Shown here piece by piece: positions 7,657 through 15,771 of a stretch of 64,000 bases of DNA. The notes below the pieces were generated by a model. The model made no database searches and was not told the DNA's origin. It saw only the letters and a list, made by a program, of their open reading frames with translations. The position numbers were made by a program, and so were the translations under genes. Every line of letters begins with the position of its first letter. The first letter of the stretch is position 1. Source of the stretch: Shimia marina. GTDB lineage: Bacteria > Pseudomonadota > Alphaproteobacteria > Rhodobacterales > Rhodobacteraceae. The DNA lies in assembly GCF_001458175.1 (NCBI RefSeq), contig NZ_CYPW01000006.1, positions 704,103-768,102 on the forward strand. The letters run 5' to 3'.

Positions 7657-8946
7657 ATGTCAGTAGAAACCGCGTTTTCCTTCTCAACCCTTCCGGCAAC
7701 AGCGCGGCGGCACATTCGACTGTTTCAGATCCACCAATTTCTGGATCGCTTTGCGATGGGGTTGACGGTGGCCGTTGTGGCTCTGGCCCTGACGGACAGG
7801 GGCATGAACCTTGTGCAAATTTCGCTGCTCTTTGGCGTGTATTCGGTGACAACCCTCGCACTGGAGCTGCCCTTTGGTGGGCTGGCAGACAGTATTGGGC
7901 GCAAACCCGTCTTCCTGACGGCTGTTGTGGCCAGTTTGATGTCGCTCACGCTCTTCCTCTTCACCAGCGATTTTTATGTTCTGGCGCTCTCATTTGCCTG
8001 CATTGGCTTTGGTCGCGCGTTGCGATCCGGCACACTTGATGCGTGGTTTGTCGAAACCTTCAGGGCGGCGGCACCCGATGTGGATGTCCAGCCCGCGCTG
8101 GCCAAGGCGCAATGGGCCAATGCCATTGGTCTGGCCAGCGGGGCGGTGCTTGGCGGTGTTCTGCCGGATGTATTGGGCCCGCAGGCGCAAGAGCTGGGGT
8201 TCAGCAGCTATGATGTTTCTTATGCGGCAAGCTTTTTGGTGATGCTGGGGGTGTTTGGTTTCACATGTCTGGCGATTGTCGAAACGCCTCGTCCTTTGCA
8301 CTCCGGCGCGCTCAGAAAAGGGTTTGCCAATGTCCCAAAGGTGATCAAAGGGGCCAGCCTGCTGGCGCTGAAACACCCGACGCTCTCCCTGCTTCTGGCA
8401 GCGCTGGCGTTTTTTCTGATGGCGACCAATCCGGTTGAGGTGATCTGGCCCACCCACGTGAAGCCGATGCTGAACGCGGATTATGCAAACACCGTTGTGG
8501 GTGCTTTAACCGCCACCTATTTCTTTGCCATCGCTCTGGGCGCTTCTCTGTCTCCTTACGTTAACCGACTCTTCGGGCGGCAACCCGCTCTGACGCTTGC
8601 TGCCACCTTCACCTGCCTTGCGGGTGTGCAGATCGCCCTAGCGCTACAAGGCGATATCTTCGGCTTTGTGACCGTCTTCATCCTGTTTTCTGTGCTCCTA
8701 GGGATCAGCGAAACCCCCGCCAGCAGCCTGTTGCATCGCTGCGTCACAGACGATCAGCGTTCAACCATGCTGTCGCTAAAATCGCTGCTCCAGCAGTTGG
8801 GCGCAGCCTTGGGCTTGGTTCTGGTCGGAGCCATCGCAGAACTCTATACGGCGCCTGTCGCATGGGGCCTTGCAGCCGTGTTTCTATGTGTTGCAGCGCT
8901 GCTGTCGTTGGGGCTGGCCAAGCGACTGATCTCTGAGCAGGCCTAA
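7657..8946 (+). CDS. MFS transporter
   Basis: About 429 residues with the 12-helix layout of the major facilitator superfamily. The loop between helices 2 and 3 reads LPFGGLADSIGRKPVFL (about 70-86), matching the family's GxxxDxxGRK-type motif. The substrate cannot be told from sequence. The ATG at 7657 is preferred to an upstream TTG at 7615 because the extra 14 residues add nothing hydrophobic or conserved. No clear ribosome binding site is seen before either. The gene stands alone between the petABC terminator and the rpmJ terminator. Confidence 0.8.
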   Translation: MSVETAFSFSTLPATARRHIRLFQIHQFLDRFAMGLTVAVVALALTDRGMNLVQISLLFGVYSVTTLALELPFGGLADSIGRKPVFLTAVVASLMSLTLFLFTSDFYVLALSFACIGFGRALRSGTLDAWFVETFRAAAPDVDVQPALAKAQWANAIGLASGAVLGGVLPDVLGPQAQELGFSSYDVSYAASFLVMLGVFGFTCLAIVETPRPLHSGALRKGFANVPKVIKGASLLALKHPTLSLLLAALAFFLMATNPVEVIWPTHVKPMLNADYANTVVGALTATYFFAIALGASLSPYVNRLFGRQPALTLAATFTCLAGVQIALALQGDIFGFVTVFILFSVLLGISETPASSLLHRCVTDDQRSTMLSLKSLLQQLGAALGLVLVGAIAELYTAPVAWGLAAVFLCVAALLSLGLAKRLISEQA

Positions 8947-8968
8947 CGCGCAGCCTGCGCGTAAACAC

Positions 8969-8996
8969 AAAAAAGCCGCCCAAAAAGGCGGCTTCT
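8969..8996 (-). terminator. Terminator of rpmJ, possibly bidirectional
   Basis: AAGCCGCC (8973-8980) and GGCGGCTT (8987-8994) form an 8-base stem. Read on the minus strand it is followed by a T-run, so it terminates rpmJ. It also lies 26 bases past the MFS stop on the plus strand. Confidence 0.8.
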
Positions 8997-9023
8997 TCAA
9001 CTCTGTGATGCAAGTCTTGCGAC

Positions 9024-9149
9024 TTAGCCCTGACGTGCTTTGAAGCGACGCTGGGTCTTGTTGATCACGTAAACGCGGCCCTTGCGGCGCACAACGCGGC
9101 AATCACGGTGCCGGTTCTTGAGCGAGCGGAGCGAGTTCTTGACCTTCAT
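9024..9149 (-). CDS. rpmJ: 50S ribosomal protein L36 (41 aa)
   Basis: A 41-residue basic protein starting [18 protein letters not shown] and ending [11 protein letters not shown]. This is the L36 form that ends in ARQG and lacks the full four-ligand zinc ribbon, common in alphaproteobacteria. It is a structural component of the large ribosomal subunit. GAGGAG lies 8-10 bases before the ATG on the minus strand. It has its own terminator. Confidence 0.96.
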   Translation of the reverse strand: MKVKNSLRSLKNRHRDCRVVRRKGRVYVINKTQRRFKARQG

Positions 9150-9226
9150 GGGTCTTCTCCTCATTTCGCGGCGCTGCGGTGCGCCTGGGGTTACGGGACC
9201 TCTCTAGCTGAGAGGCGGTGAATTCA

Positions 9227-9301
9227 TGGTGGGCGATACTGGGATCGAACCAGTGACCCCTTCGATGTCAACGAAGTGCTCTACCGCTGAGCTAATCGCC
9301 C
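9227..9301 (-). tRNA. tRNA-Val (anticodon GAC)
   Basis: A 75-base cloverleaf on the minus strand. The acceptor arm GGGCGAT pairs with ATCGCCC, and the 3' CCA is encoded. The D-arm is AGCTCAGCGGTAGAGC, and the anticodon stem is CTTCG/CGAAG with loop TTGACAT (anticodon GAC). The T-arm is CTGGTTCGATCCCAG. It reads valine GUC/GUU codons. Confidence 0.97.
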
Positions 9302-9322
9302 TGAACCGACGTGTCTATCTGA

Positions 9323-9355
9323 CCCCCTAATAAAGGGGGCGCGGAAATCCGCGCC
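9323..9355. repeat. Two adjacent GC-rich hairpins upstream of tRNA-Val
   Basis: CCCCC (9323-9327) pairs with GGGGG (9335-9339) around TAATAAA. GGCGCGGA (9338-9345) pairs with TCCGCGCC (9348-9355) around AA. The stems share two bases, so they are alternatives. The second has the same arms as the hairpin at 2483-2502. Confidence 0.4.
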
Positions 9356-9448
9356 GGTGGCGGTTTCTATAAAAGGAGTCGCGGGGGGGATCAAGGGCTT
9401 TTGATACAGTAATTTTTGCGCCAATATTCTGTGCGAACAGGAGACACG

Positions 9449-10312
9449 ATGCAAACACCCGCCTACAGAATAATCGCGCCCGAAATCTGTCGCACATCGG
9501 TGGTCTTTGCCTCCCCCCACAGCGGCTGTGATTACCCCGAATGGTTCATCCGGCGCTCGCTTTTGAATGCCCATACCATCCGATCTTCTGAGGATGCCTT
9601 TGTAGATCAGCTGTTTTCAGCGGCACCCGCCGTGGGAGCCCCTTTCCTTATGGCGCGCGCTCCACGCGCGCTGCTCGATCTGAACCGGTCGGCTGAAGAG
9701 CTTGATCCGGCGCTGATTCAGGGGGTGCGCAAAGTCGGGCATAACCCACGCGTGGCCTCTGGCCTTGGGGTGATTCCCCGTGTCGTTGCCAATGGGCGGG
9801 CAATTTATCACGGCAAAATGACCCGCGCAGAGGCCGATCACCGAATCGATACTTACTGGCGCCCCTACCACGACGCGCTCTCCAGCCTTCTTACGGCCGC
9901 CCATGACACATTTGGCGAGGCCATTCTGATTGACTGCCATTCCATGCCCCGTGAAGCGGTCGAAGGGGTCTCACGCCGCGGCGGGCAACGCCCGGAGATC
10001 GTGCTGGGGGATCGCTTTGGCGCCGCTGCGGATGGGGACATCGTGGATCAGATCGAAGCCGCCTTTCAGCAGGCCGGTTTTGTGGTGTCGCGCAACTCTC
10101 CTTTTGCCGGAGCCTATGTGACACAGCACTACGGGCGCCCTCAGCGGCGCCAACATGCCATTCAAATTGAGATCGACCGGTCTCTTTATATGGATGAGGC
10201 GCTGATCACGCCGCATTCGGATTTTGCCGCCTTTCAGGCGCGTCTCCAAACTGTGGTGGCACAAATTGCCGCCATTGGTACACCGCGCAAAAAGGGACTG
10301 GCGGCAGAATAA
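9449..10312 (+). CDS. N-formylglutamate amidohydrolase family protein
   Basis: A 287-residue protein of the N-formylglutamate amidohydrolase (HutG-like, PF05013) family, which hydrolyses N-formyl amino acids such as N-formyl-L-glutamate. Family features seen: SPHSGCDYP (about 22-30), the ARAPRALLDLNR segment, a likely metal-binding DCHSMP (about 168-173) and QIEIDRSLYMD near the C-terminus. The start at 9449 follows CAGGAGA. No other histidine-degradation gene is nearby, so the physiological substrate is uncertain. Confidence 0.85.
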   Translation: MQTPAYRIIAPEICRTSVVFASPHSGCDYPEWFIRRSLLNAHTIRSSEDAFVDQLFSAAPAVGAPFLMARAPRALLDLNRSAEELDPALIQGVRKVGHNPRVASGLGVIPRVVANGRAIYHGKMTRAEADHRIDTYWRPYHDALSSLLTAAHDTFGEAILIDCHSMPREAVEGVSRRGGQRPEIVLGDRFGAAADGDIVDQIEAAFQQAGFVVSRNSPFAGAYVTQHYGRPQRRQHAIQIEIDRSLYMDEALITPHSDFAAFQARLQTVVAQIAAIGTPRKKGLAAE

Positions 10313-10433
10313 TCCATAGCCGCGCGGTTCACGATTTTGGGCATAGGCCAAGCCTTTCGGCCTCAAAGAGGTCACAAGCATTGACCTGTGCCCCTGTCTT
10401 CCTCATCTTGGCGCGGTGCAAAGGGAGAGCACC

Positions 10434-11030
10434 ATGACACAAGCCCTGATCGTGATCGATGTTCAGAATGATTTTTGTCCCGGCGGGGCGCTCGCCGTCC
10501 CCGATGGCGATCAGATTGTCGCGGGCATCAACGCCCGGATGGCGGATTTTGACACCGTGGTCCTGACACAGGATTGGCACCCCGCCGGACACAGCTCTTT
10601 CGCCAGCAGCCATTCAGGCAAGACCCCATATGAGGTGATCGACATGCCTTACGGGCCTCAGGTGCTCTGGCCGGATCATTGCGTTCAGGGCAGCGAAGGC
10701 GCAGCCTTTCATGCGGCACTCAGCACGGATCGGGCAGATCTCATCATCCGCAAAGGTATGAACCCTGTAATCGACAGCTACTCTGCGTTTTTTGAAAATG
10801 ACCGCAGCACAGCGACCGGCCTTGAGGGCTATCTGCGCAGCCGGCAGGTTTCCAAGCTGACATTGGTCGGGCTTGCGACCGATTTCTGTGTGAACTACTC
10901 GGCGCAGGATGCGGCCCGCTTGGGGTTTGAGGTGCAGGTTGAGGAAGCCCTTTGCCGGGGCATAGATCTGGATGGGTCTTTATCCACCGCCCGACACGAG
11001 ATGACAACTTTAGGTGTATCTTTGGTATAG
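10434..11030 (+). CDS. pncA: Nicotinamidase
   Basis: A 198-residue isochorismatase-fold amidase that converts nicotinamide to nicotinate in NAD salvage. The catalytic triad is visible: Asp9 (IDVQNDF), Lys107 (IIRKGM) and Cys152 (GLATDFCVNY). Likely metal ligands are Asp47 and His49 (QDWH) and His82. AAAGGGAG precedes the ATG at 10434. The product of this enzyme is the substrate of PncB, encoded two genes downstream. Confidence 0.95.
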   Translation: MTQALIVIDVQNDFCPGGALAVPDGDQIVAGINARMADFDTVVLTQDWHPAGHSSFASSHSGKTPYEVIDMPYGPQVLWPDHCVQGSEGAAFHAALSTDRADLIIRKGMNPVIDSYSAFFENDRSTATGLEGYLRSRQVSKLTLVGLATDFCVNYSAQDAARLGFEVQVEEALCRGIDLDGSLSTARHEMTTLGVSLV

Positions 11031-11117
11031 ATTTTCGTACCTATGCTTGTCTGTTTTTTGTTTGTTAACCATTTCCCGACATCAAAACGCCATTTGATTT
11101 TCTAGGATGGGCCGCGC

Positions 11118-13367
11118 ATGGCAGCCGAAATTCATGAGTTAAATCGCGCGCTGGAGGAATTTGATAAGCGCAACACTCAGTCCGGTCGGCTTGAACGCTA
11201 TGTTCTGGGCCGCCTTAGTCATGCCCTCAGCCGACAGGTCTTTATGCTCATGGGCATTGCTGTGCTTATGGTTACCGTGTCACCATGGGTGGGGCTACAG
11301 GCGCTTGTGCCCATTCTGATTGGCGAAACCATTGATGCCCTAGTGCTGCGCGGGCTGGTGGATCGCATGGAGCGTGGCGTTCCTCTCAAACGTTTGATTC
11401 TGCAAAGCACCATCAGTGCGTCGATTCAGGCGATAGGTCTCGTCGTCTTCGTTGCCTTCATGTGGTATCATATCCCGCGTGAGGCGGGCCTTATGCTTTG
11501 CCTGTCTTATCTAGCCACCGCGGCGATGAATGCGGTCATGTCCCTCAGCTTCCATCGCTACGCTTCAATGGCGCGGTTGATTGTCTTCTGTGGCAGTATC
11601 ATTCCGCTCTATTTGGCTGATTACTTCATCTTGCAATACGACCCTGTGCAGCTGCTCTATAATTTTGGGGTGACCATCATGATCGCCTACACGATGCTGC
11701 CGTTTGTAAGTTACGTGACCAATGGACGCCTGCGCGATCTGCAACAACAGCGCCGTCAGTTAGAACAGGCGCTGGAGCTGGCAACGGTAAATGCGGCTCT
11801 CATGGAGCGGCAACGCGAAAGCCGGCGGCTTGCGTCCATCCCGGAGAATGCCGTCGACAGCGTGTTGATGCTGGACAAAGAAGCGCGGATTCTGTGGATC
11901 AATCCGGCCTTCACAAAGCGGACCGGATATAAGCTTTCGGAGGTGGTTGGTAAGACACCTGCGGATGTCATCTATGGTGCGCATTCTGATCAGTCCGCTC
12001 AGGGTGTCTTGATGAGCGATATTCTACAGGGTCGTCCCTCTCGTAGCGAAAACATCAACTACACCAGAGACGGGCAGCCTTTCTGGGTCGAAACCAACGT
12101 AGCCCCGGTCTTTGACGAGCAGGGCAATCTGGAGATGTGTGTGTCTATTGAGCGCGACATCACCAACAAGAAACGGCAGGAGAAAGAGCTGGCTGCAGCG
12201 AAACAGGCGGCGGAAATGGGCGAGCAGGCCAAGACGATCTTCCTCGCCAACATGAGCCATGAAATTCGCACCCCGATGAATGGCATCATCGGCATGGCCG
12301 AGCTGCTTGGCGAGGCGGAGCTGGGCAAAGAGGAAGCTCTCTATGTTCAAACAATCCGTCACTCCTCCGAGGCGCTGCTGACCATCATCAACGACATTCT
12401 GGATTATTCCAAACTCAAGGATGGCCACATCACCATCAACAGCAATGGCTTCCTGCTGGATACCTGTTTGAAAGAAGTGGTGAACCTGATGCGCCCTCAG
12501 GCGGAGGCCAAGGGGATTGCCCTGACCCTTTCCAGAGCCGATGGCTTGCCGGACACGGTGCTGGGTGACGAAGGGCGGTTGCGACAGATATTGGTCAATG
12601 TGATCGGCAATGCCGTCAAGTTCACCGAGCAGGGCAGCGTCGATATCGCGGTGGAAACCGCAGCATGCGGCAGCATTGTGTTTCGGGTGACGGATACGGG
12701 CATTGGCATTCCTGCACACCGCCTGCCGTATATCTTTGAACAGTTTGAACAGGCCGACGCCGCCACGACCCGTCAATTTGGCGGCACCGGACTCGGGCTG
12801 GCGATCTCCCGTCAATTGGCACGGCTGATGGGCGGCGATGTGACTGTGACCAGTACCCTTGATGTGGGGTCCTGTTTTACCATCTTTACAAATCTCTGTG
12901 CCGTTTGCCCTGAAATTGCGGCACATCCCGTTGAGAGCACAGAAATCCCCGTGGATTTGCTCGAAAACGCCACTGTGTTGCTCGCCGAGGACAACCGCAC
13001 CAACCGCCTGCTTGTGGAAAAACTGCTCAAGGATTTCCCGCTGACCTTGTTGATGGCGGAAGACGGGGCCAAAGCGGTGGAGCAGGTCAAAACATCACAG
13101 CCTGATGTCATTCTGATGGATATGTCGATGCCTGTCATGGACGGGCTGGACGCCACCCGCGCCATCCGCGCCCTCAATATGCCTCAGCCCCAGATCATCG
13201 CCATCACCGCCAACGCCTACCGCAGCGATCGGGAGGCTTGTATTGAGGCCGGGATGGATGATTTTGTCAGCAAGCCACTGCGGCGGGCCGATCTCCTTGT
13301 GGCGTTGACCAAAGCGCTTGAACTGCAGAAGGCCAAGCCGCAGCTGGTGGAAAAAACCGGCGCTTGA
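11118..13367 (+). CDS. Hybrid sensor histidine kinase (membrane, PAS, HisKA, HATPase, REC)
   Basis: A 749-residue membrane sensor. The N-terminal third (about 35-205) holds about six transmembrane helices. A short coiled coil (about 205-235), a PAS domain (about 238-355), HisKA with phospho-acceptor His381 ([11 protein letters not shown]) and an ATPase domain (motifs [22 protein letters not shown]) follow. A C-terminal receiver has phospho-acceptor Asp668 (LMDMSMPVMDG). No HPt domain or partner regulator is nearby. It lies between pncA and pncB in the same direction. The minus-strand kinase at 54822-57104 has the same architecture and looks paralogous. The signal sensed is unknown. Confidence 0.9.
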   Translation: MAAEIHELNRALEEFDKRNTQSGRLERYVLGRLSHALSRQVFMLMGIAVLMVTVSPWVGLQALVPILIGETIDALVLRGLVDRMERGVPLKRLILQSTISASIQAIGLVVFVAFMWYHIPREAGLMLCLSYLATAAMNAVMSLSFHRYASMARLIVFCGSIIPLYLADYFILQYDPVQLLYNFGVTIMIAYTMLPFVSYVTNGRLRDLQQQRRQLEQALELATVNAALMERQRESRRLASIPENAVDSVLMLDKEARILWINPAFTKRTGYKLSEVVGKTPADVIYGAHSDQSAQGVLMSDILQGRPSRSENINYTRDGQPFWVETNVAPVFDEQGNLEMCVSIERDITNKKRQEKELAAAKQAAEMGEQAKTIFLANMSHEIRTPMNGIIGMAELLGEAELGKEEALYVQTIRHSSEALLTIINDILDYSKLKDGHITINSNGFLLDTCLKEVVNLMRPQAEAKGIALTLSRADGLPDTVLGDEGRLRQILVNVIGNAVKFTEQGSVDIAVETAACGSIVFRVTDTGIGIPAHRLPYIFEQFEQADAATTRQFGGTGLGLAISRQLARLMGGDVTVTSTLDVGSCFTIFTNLCAVCPEIAAHPVESTEIPVDLLENATVLLAEDNRTNRLLVEKLLKDFPLTLLMAEDGAKAVEQVKTSQPDVILMDMSMPVMDGLDATRAIRALNMPQPQIIAITANAYRSDREACIEAGMDDFVSKPLRRADLLVALTKALELQKAKPQLVEKTGA

Positions 13368-13391
13368 CTGTGTGATAGGCGGATTTTCCCC

Positions 13392-13446
13392 CTTGGAGGC
13401 GCTTCGTGAAAATACACCCACAGGCCCAAAGGGCTTGGAGGCGCTT
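13392..13446 (+). repeat. 13-base direct repeat before pncB
   Basis: CTTGGAGGCGCTT occurs exactly at 13392-13404 and 13434-13446, a 42-base period, in the short gap between the histidine kinase and pncB. Confidence 0.6.
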
Positions 13447-13496
13447 AAAAATCTGGCTATCAACAGCCAAACCAAAGAATTGGGGGCCAGAAAACT

Positions 13497-14789
13497 ATGG
13501 TCGACATTGCCACGCGCGTCTGGAACCACAAATGGAAGATTGATCCCATTGTGCGGTCTCTCATCGACAACGATTTTTACAAGTTGCTGATGTGCCAATC
13601 CATTTTTCGCAACCGTCCCGACGCCCATGTCACCTTCAGCCTGATCAATCGCTCCTCCCAAGTGCGCCTTGCGGAGTTGATCGACGAAGGTGAGTTGCGT
13701 GAACAGCTGGACCATATTCAGTCCCTGTCGCTGACCCGCGGTGAAAGCACCTTCCTGCGCGGCAACACCTTCTATGGCAAGCGTCAGATGTTCCGCTCAG
13801 ACTTCATGGAGTGGTTCGAAAACATGCGCCTGCCGGATTACCATCTGGAAAAACGCGATGGGCAGTATGAGCTGACCTTTGAGGGCAAATGGCATGAGGT
13901 CATGCTCTGGGAAATCCCGGCGCTGGCAGTCCTGATGGAGCTGCGCGGCCGCGCTGTGCTGCATGACATGCGCAAATTCGAGCTTCAGGTGCTCTATGCC
14001 CGCGCGATGACCAAACTCTGGGAAAAGATCAATCATCTCAACATGCTGCCAGATCTGCGCATCGCCGATTTTGGCACCCGTCGTCGCCACTCCTATCTTT
14101 GGCAGGACTGGTGCGTGCAGGCCATGGTCGAAGGGTTGGGCAACAAATTTGTTGGCACCTCCAACTGCCTCATCGCCATGAAGCGTGATCTGGAGGCCAT
14201 TGGCACCAACGCCCATGAGCTGCCCATGGTGTTCTCGGCCCTGGCCCAGACCGACGATGAACTGCGCCATGCGCCCTACAAGGTGCTGGAAGACTGGCAC
14301 GAAGAGCATGAAGGCAACCTGCGCGTCATCCTGCCTGACACCTATGGCACCGAGGGCTTCCTCAAACACGCGCCGGATTGGCTCGCAGGCTGGACAGGCA
14401 TTCGCATCGATAGCGGCGACCCTGCCAAAGGCGCCGAAACTGCAATTCGCTGGTGGAAAGAGCGCGGCGAAGATCCGACACAGAAGCTGATCATCTTCTC
14501 CGATGGTCTGGATACCGATAAGATTGCCGAGCTGCACACCCAATTTGCCGGTCGTGCGCGTGTGTCTTTTGGCTGGGGCACGCTTCTGACCAATGATTTC
14601 CGCGGCCTCACCCCAGACGATGGTCTGGCACCTTTCTCGATGGTCTGCAAAGCGATCAAAGCCAATGGCACCCCCACTGTCAAACTGTCAGACAACCCCA
14701 ACAAAGCCATGGGCCCCGCCAGCGAAATCGAACGCTACAAACGGGTGTTTGGCGTGGGGCAACAGGATGAAATGGATGTGATTGTTTGA
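13497..14789 (+). CDS. pncB: Nicotinate phosphoribosyltransferase
   Basis: A 430-residue enzyme that joins nicotinate to PRPP, making nicotinate mononucleotide for NAD synthesis. Family features are the N-terminal SLIDNDFYKLLMCQSIF segment (about 18-34), VTFSLINRS, ADFGTRRRHSY (about 190-200) and the phosphate-binding region around GIRIDSGDP (about 302-310) and IIFSDGLD. Length and order match the bacterial PncB family. With pncA upstream it forms the nicotinamide-to-NaMN salvage route, interrupted only by a histidine kinase gene. Confidence 0.96.
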   Translation: MVDIATRVWNHKWKIDPIVRSLIDNDFYKLLMCQSIFRNRPDAHVTFSLINRSSQVRLAELIDEGELREQLDHIQSLSLTRGESTFLRGNTFYGKRQMFRSDFMEWFENMRLPDYHLEKRDGQYELTFEGKWHEVMLWEIPALAVLMELRGRAVLHDMRKFELQVLYARAMTKLWEKINHLNMLPDLRIADFGTRRRHSYLWQDWCVQAMVEGLGNKFVGTSNCLIAMKRDLEAIGTNAHELPMVFSALAQTDDELRHAPYKVLEDWHEEHEGNLRVILPDTYGTEGFLKHAPDWLAGWTGIRIDSGDPAKGAETAIRWWKERGEDPTQKLIIFSDGLDTDKIAELHTQFAGRARVSFGWGTLLTNDFRGLTPDDGLAPFSMVCKAIKANGTPTVKLSDNPNKAMGPASEIERYKRVFGVGQQDEMDVIV

Positions 14790-14803
14790 TCCCCATGGGG
14801 ATC
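14788..14803. terminator. Palindrome at the pncB / kinase convergent junction
   Basis: A perfect 16-base palindrome (GATCCC-CATG-GGGATC) overlaps the pncB stop. It lies 12 bases before the end of the convergent kinase gene. There is no T-run, so the terminator role is tentative. Confidence 0.35.
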
Positions 14804-14814
14804 AGACCGCTGTC

Positions 14815-15771
14815 TCACACAAAGCGCTTTGCCATCGCAATCGCCCGTTCCGCATAATCGCGCACCGCAGGGTGGTCGTCTGCGTAGCGTCCGATCACCC
14901 AGCCACAAGAGGCCATGGCCCGCATCACGGTGAAAGCGTCCAGCAGAGCGGCGGCATTCTCGGGCAAGGCCCGTACAGAGGCATAGCCACGCAGCAGCGC
15001 CCCGCCCAGATCGGCCTCATTGGCCTGATCCCAATTCTGTGACATGGCCACGCCCAGCTCATACATGCGGAAGCCAAATACCCCGTCATCAAAGTCGATC
15101 AGCCGCACGTCATCACCCTGCACCAGCACGTTTTCGCGCAGCGCATCCGCGTGGATCAGACCAAAATCGCCATCCGCCGCCGCATGCGCGCCAATCACCG
15201 CGCGCAGCTTGTCCCGACAGGTCAACAGCAAATGCGCTTCCTCTTCTGACAGGCTCGCATTCTCCCAGAACCGGCCCCAGGAGGGATCCTCCCCCAACAG
15301 CGCGTCCAGATCGAGCACTTCGCGTTCAAAGGCCTCCGGGCGCTCCATGGCATCGCTCGCCAGATGCAACCGCGCCAGCTCTGCCCCCAGAGCTTCATGC
15401 AGATCTGCCTGCGCTTGCGGTGCCATCGCCAGTTGCACGCCCCCTTCGCCCAGCGGTGCGCCCTCCAGCCATGTCACCAGTGAGGCCACACGCGGCCCGC
15501 CCGTCGCCAGCACCTCACCGGCCAGCGTGCGGATCGGCTGTGGCACGATCATACCGGCCGCCACCAGCGCCTCTGACCACCAGAGTTCGGAGCGAATGGC
15601 ATCATCACTCTGATAGCCGGGGCGGTGCAGGCGCAATGCCGCGCGCTGCCCATCGGGGCTTGCCGCTTCCAGAACAATGTTCTCACGGTTCTTGATCAGC
15701 CGGGGGGACATCTCCACACCCCAGGCTTTCAGCGCCTCTTGCGCCGCAATAAGGGCCTGATCGTCGTTCAT
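14815..15771 (-). CDS. Aminoglycoside-phosphotransferase-fold small-molecule kinase
   Basis: A 318-residue protein of the APH/choline-kinase fold. It shows the Brenner-type catalytic loop GLIHADALRENVL (about 203-215) and the metal-binding LIDFDDGVFGFRMYE (about 223-237). Its ATG overlaps the stop of the upstream class III aminotransferase (15768-15771), so the two are translationally coupled. In known systems, kinases of this fold are paired or fused with class III PLP phospho-lyases acting on phosphoethanolamine or phospho-hydroxylysine. A hydroxylysine- or ethanolamine-type substrate is therefore inferred. Homoserine or choline are alternatives. Confidence 0.75.
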   Translation of the reverse strand: MNDDQALIAAQEALKAWGVEMSPRLIKNRENIVLEAASPDGQRAALRLHRPGYQSDDAIRSELWWSEALVAAGMIVPQPIRTLAGEVLATGGPRVASLVTWLEGAPLGEGGVQLAMAPQAQADLHEALGAELARLHLASDAMERPEAFEREVLDLDALLGEDPSWGRFWENASLSEEEAHLLLTCRDKLRAVIGAHAAADGDFGLIHADALRENVLVQGDDVRLIDFDDGVFGFRMYELGVAMSQNWDQANEADLGGALLRGYASVRALPENAAALLDAFTVMRAMASCGWVIGRYADDHPAVRDYAERAIAMAKRFV

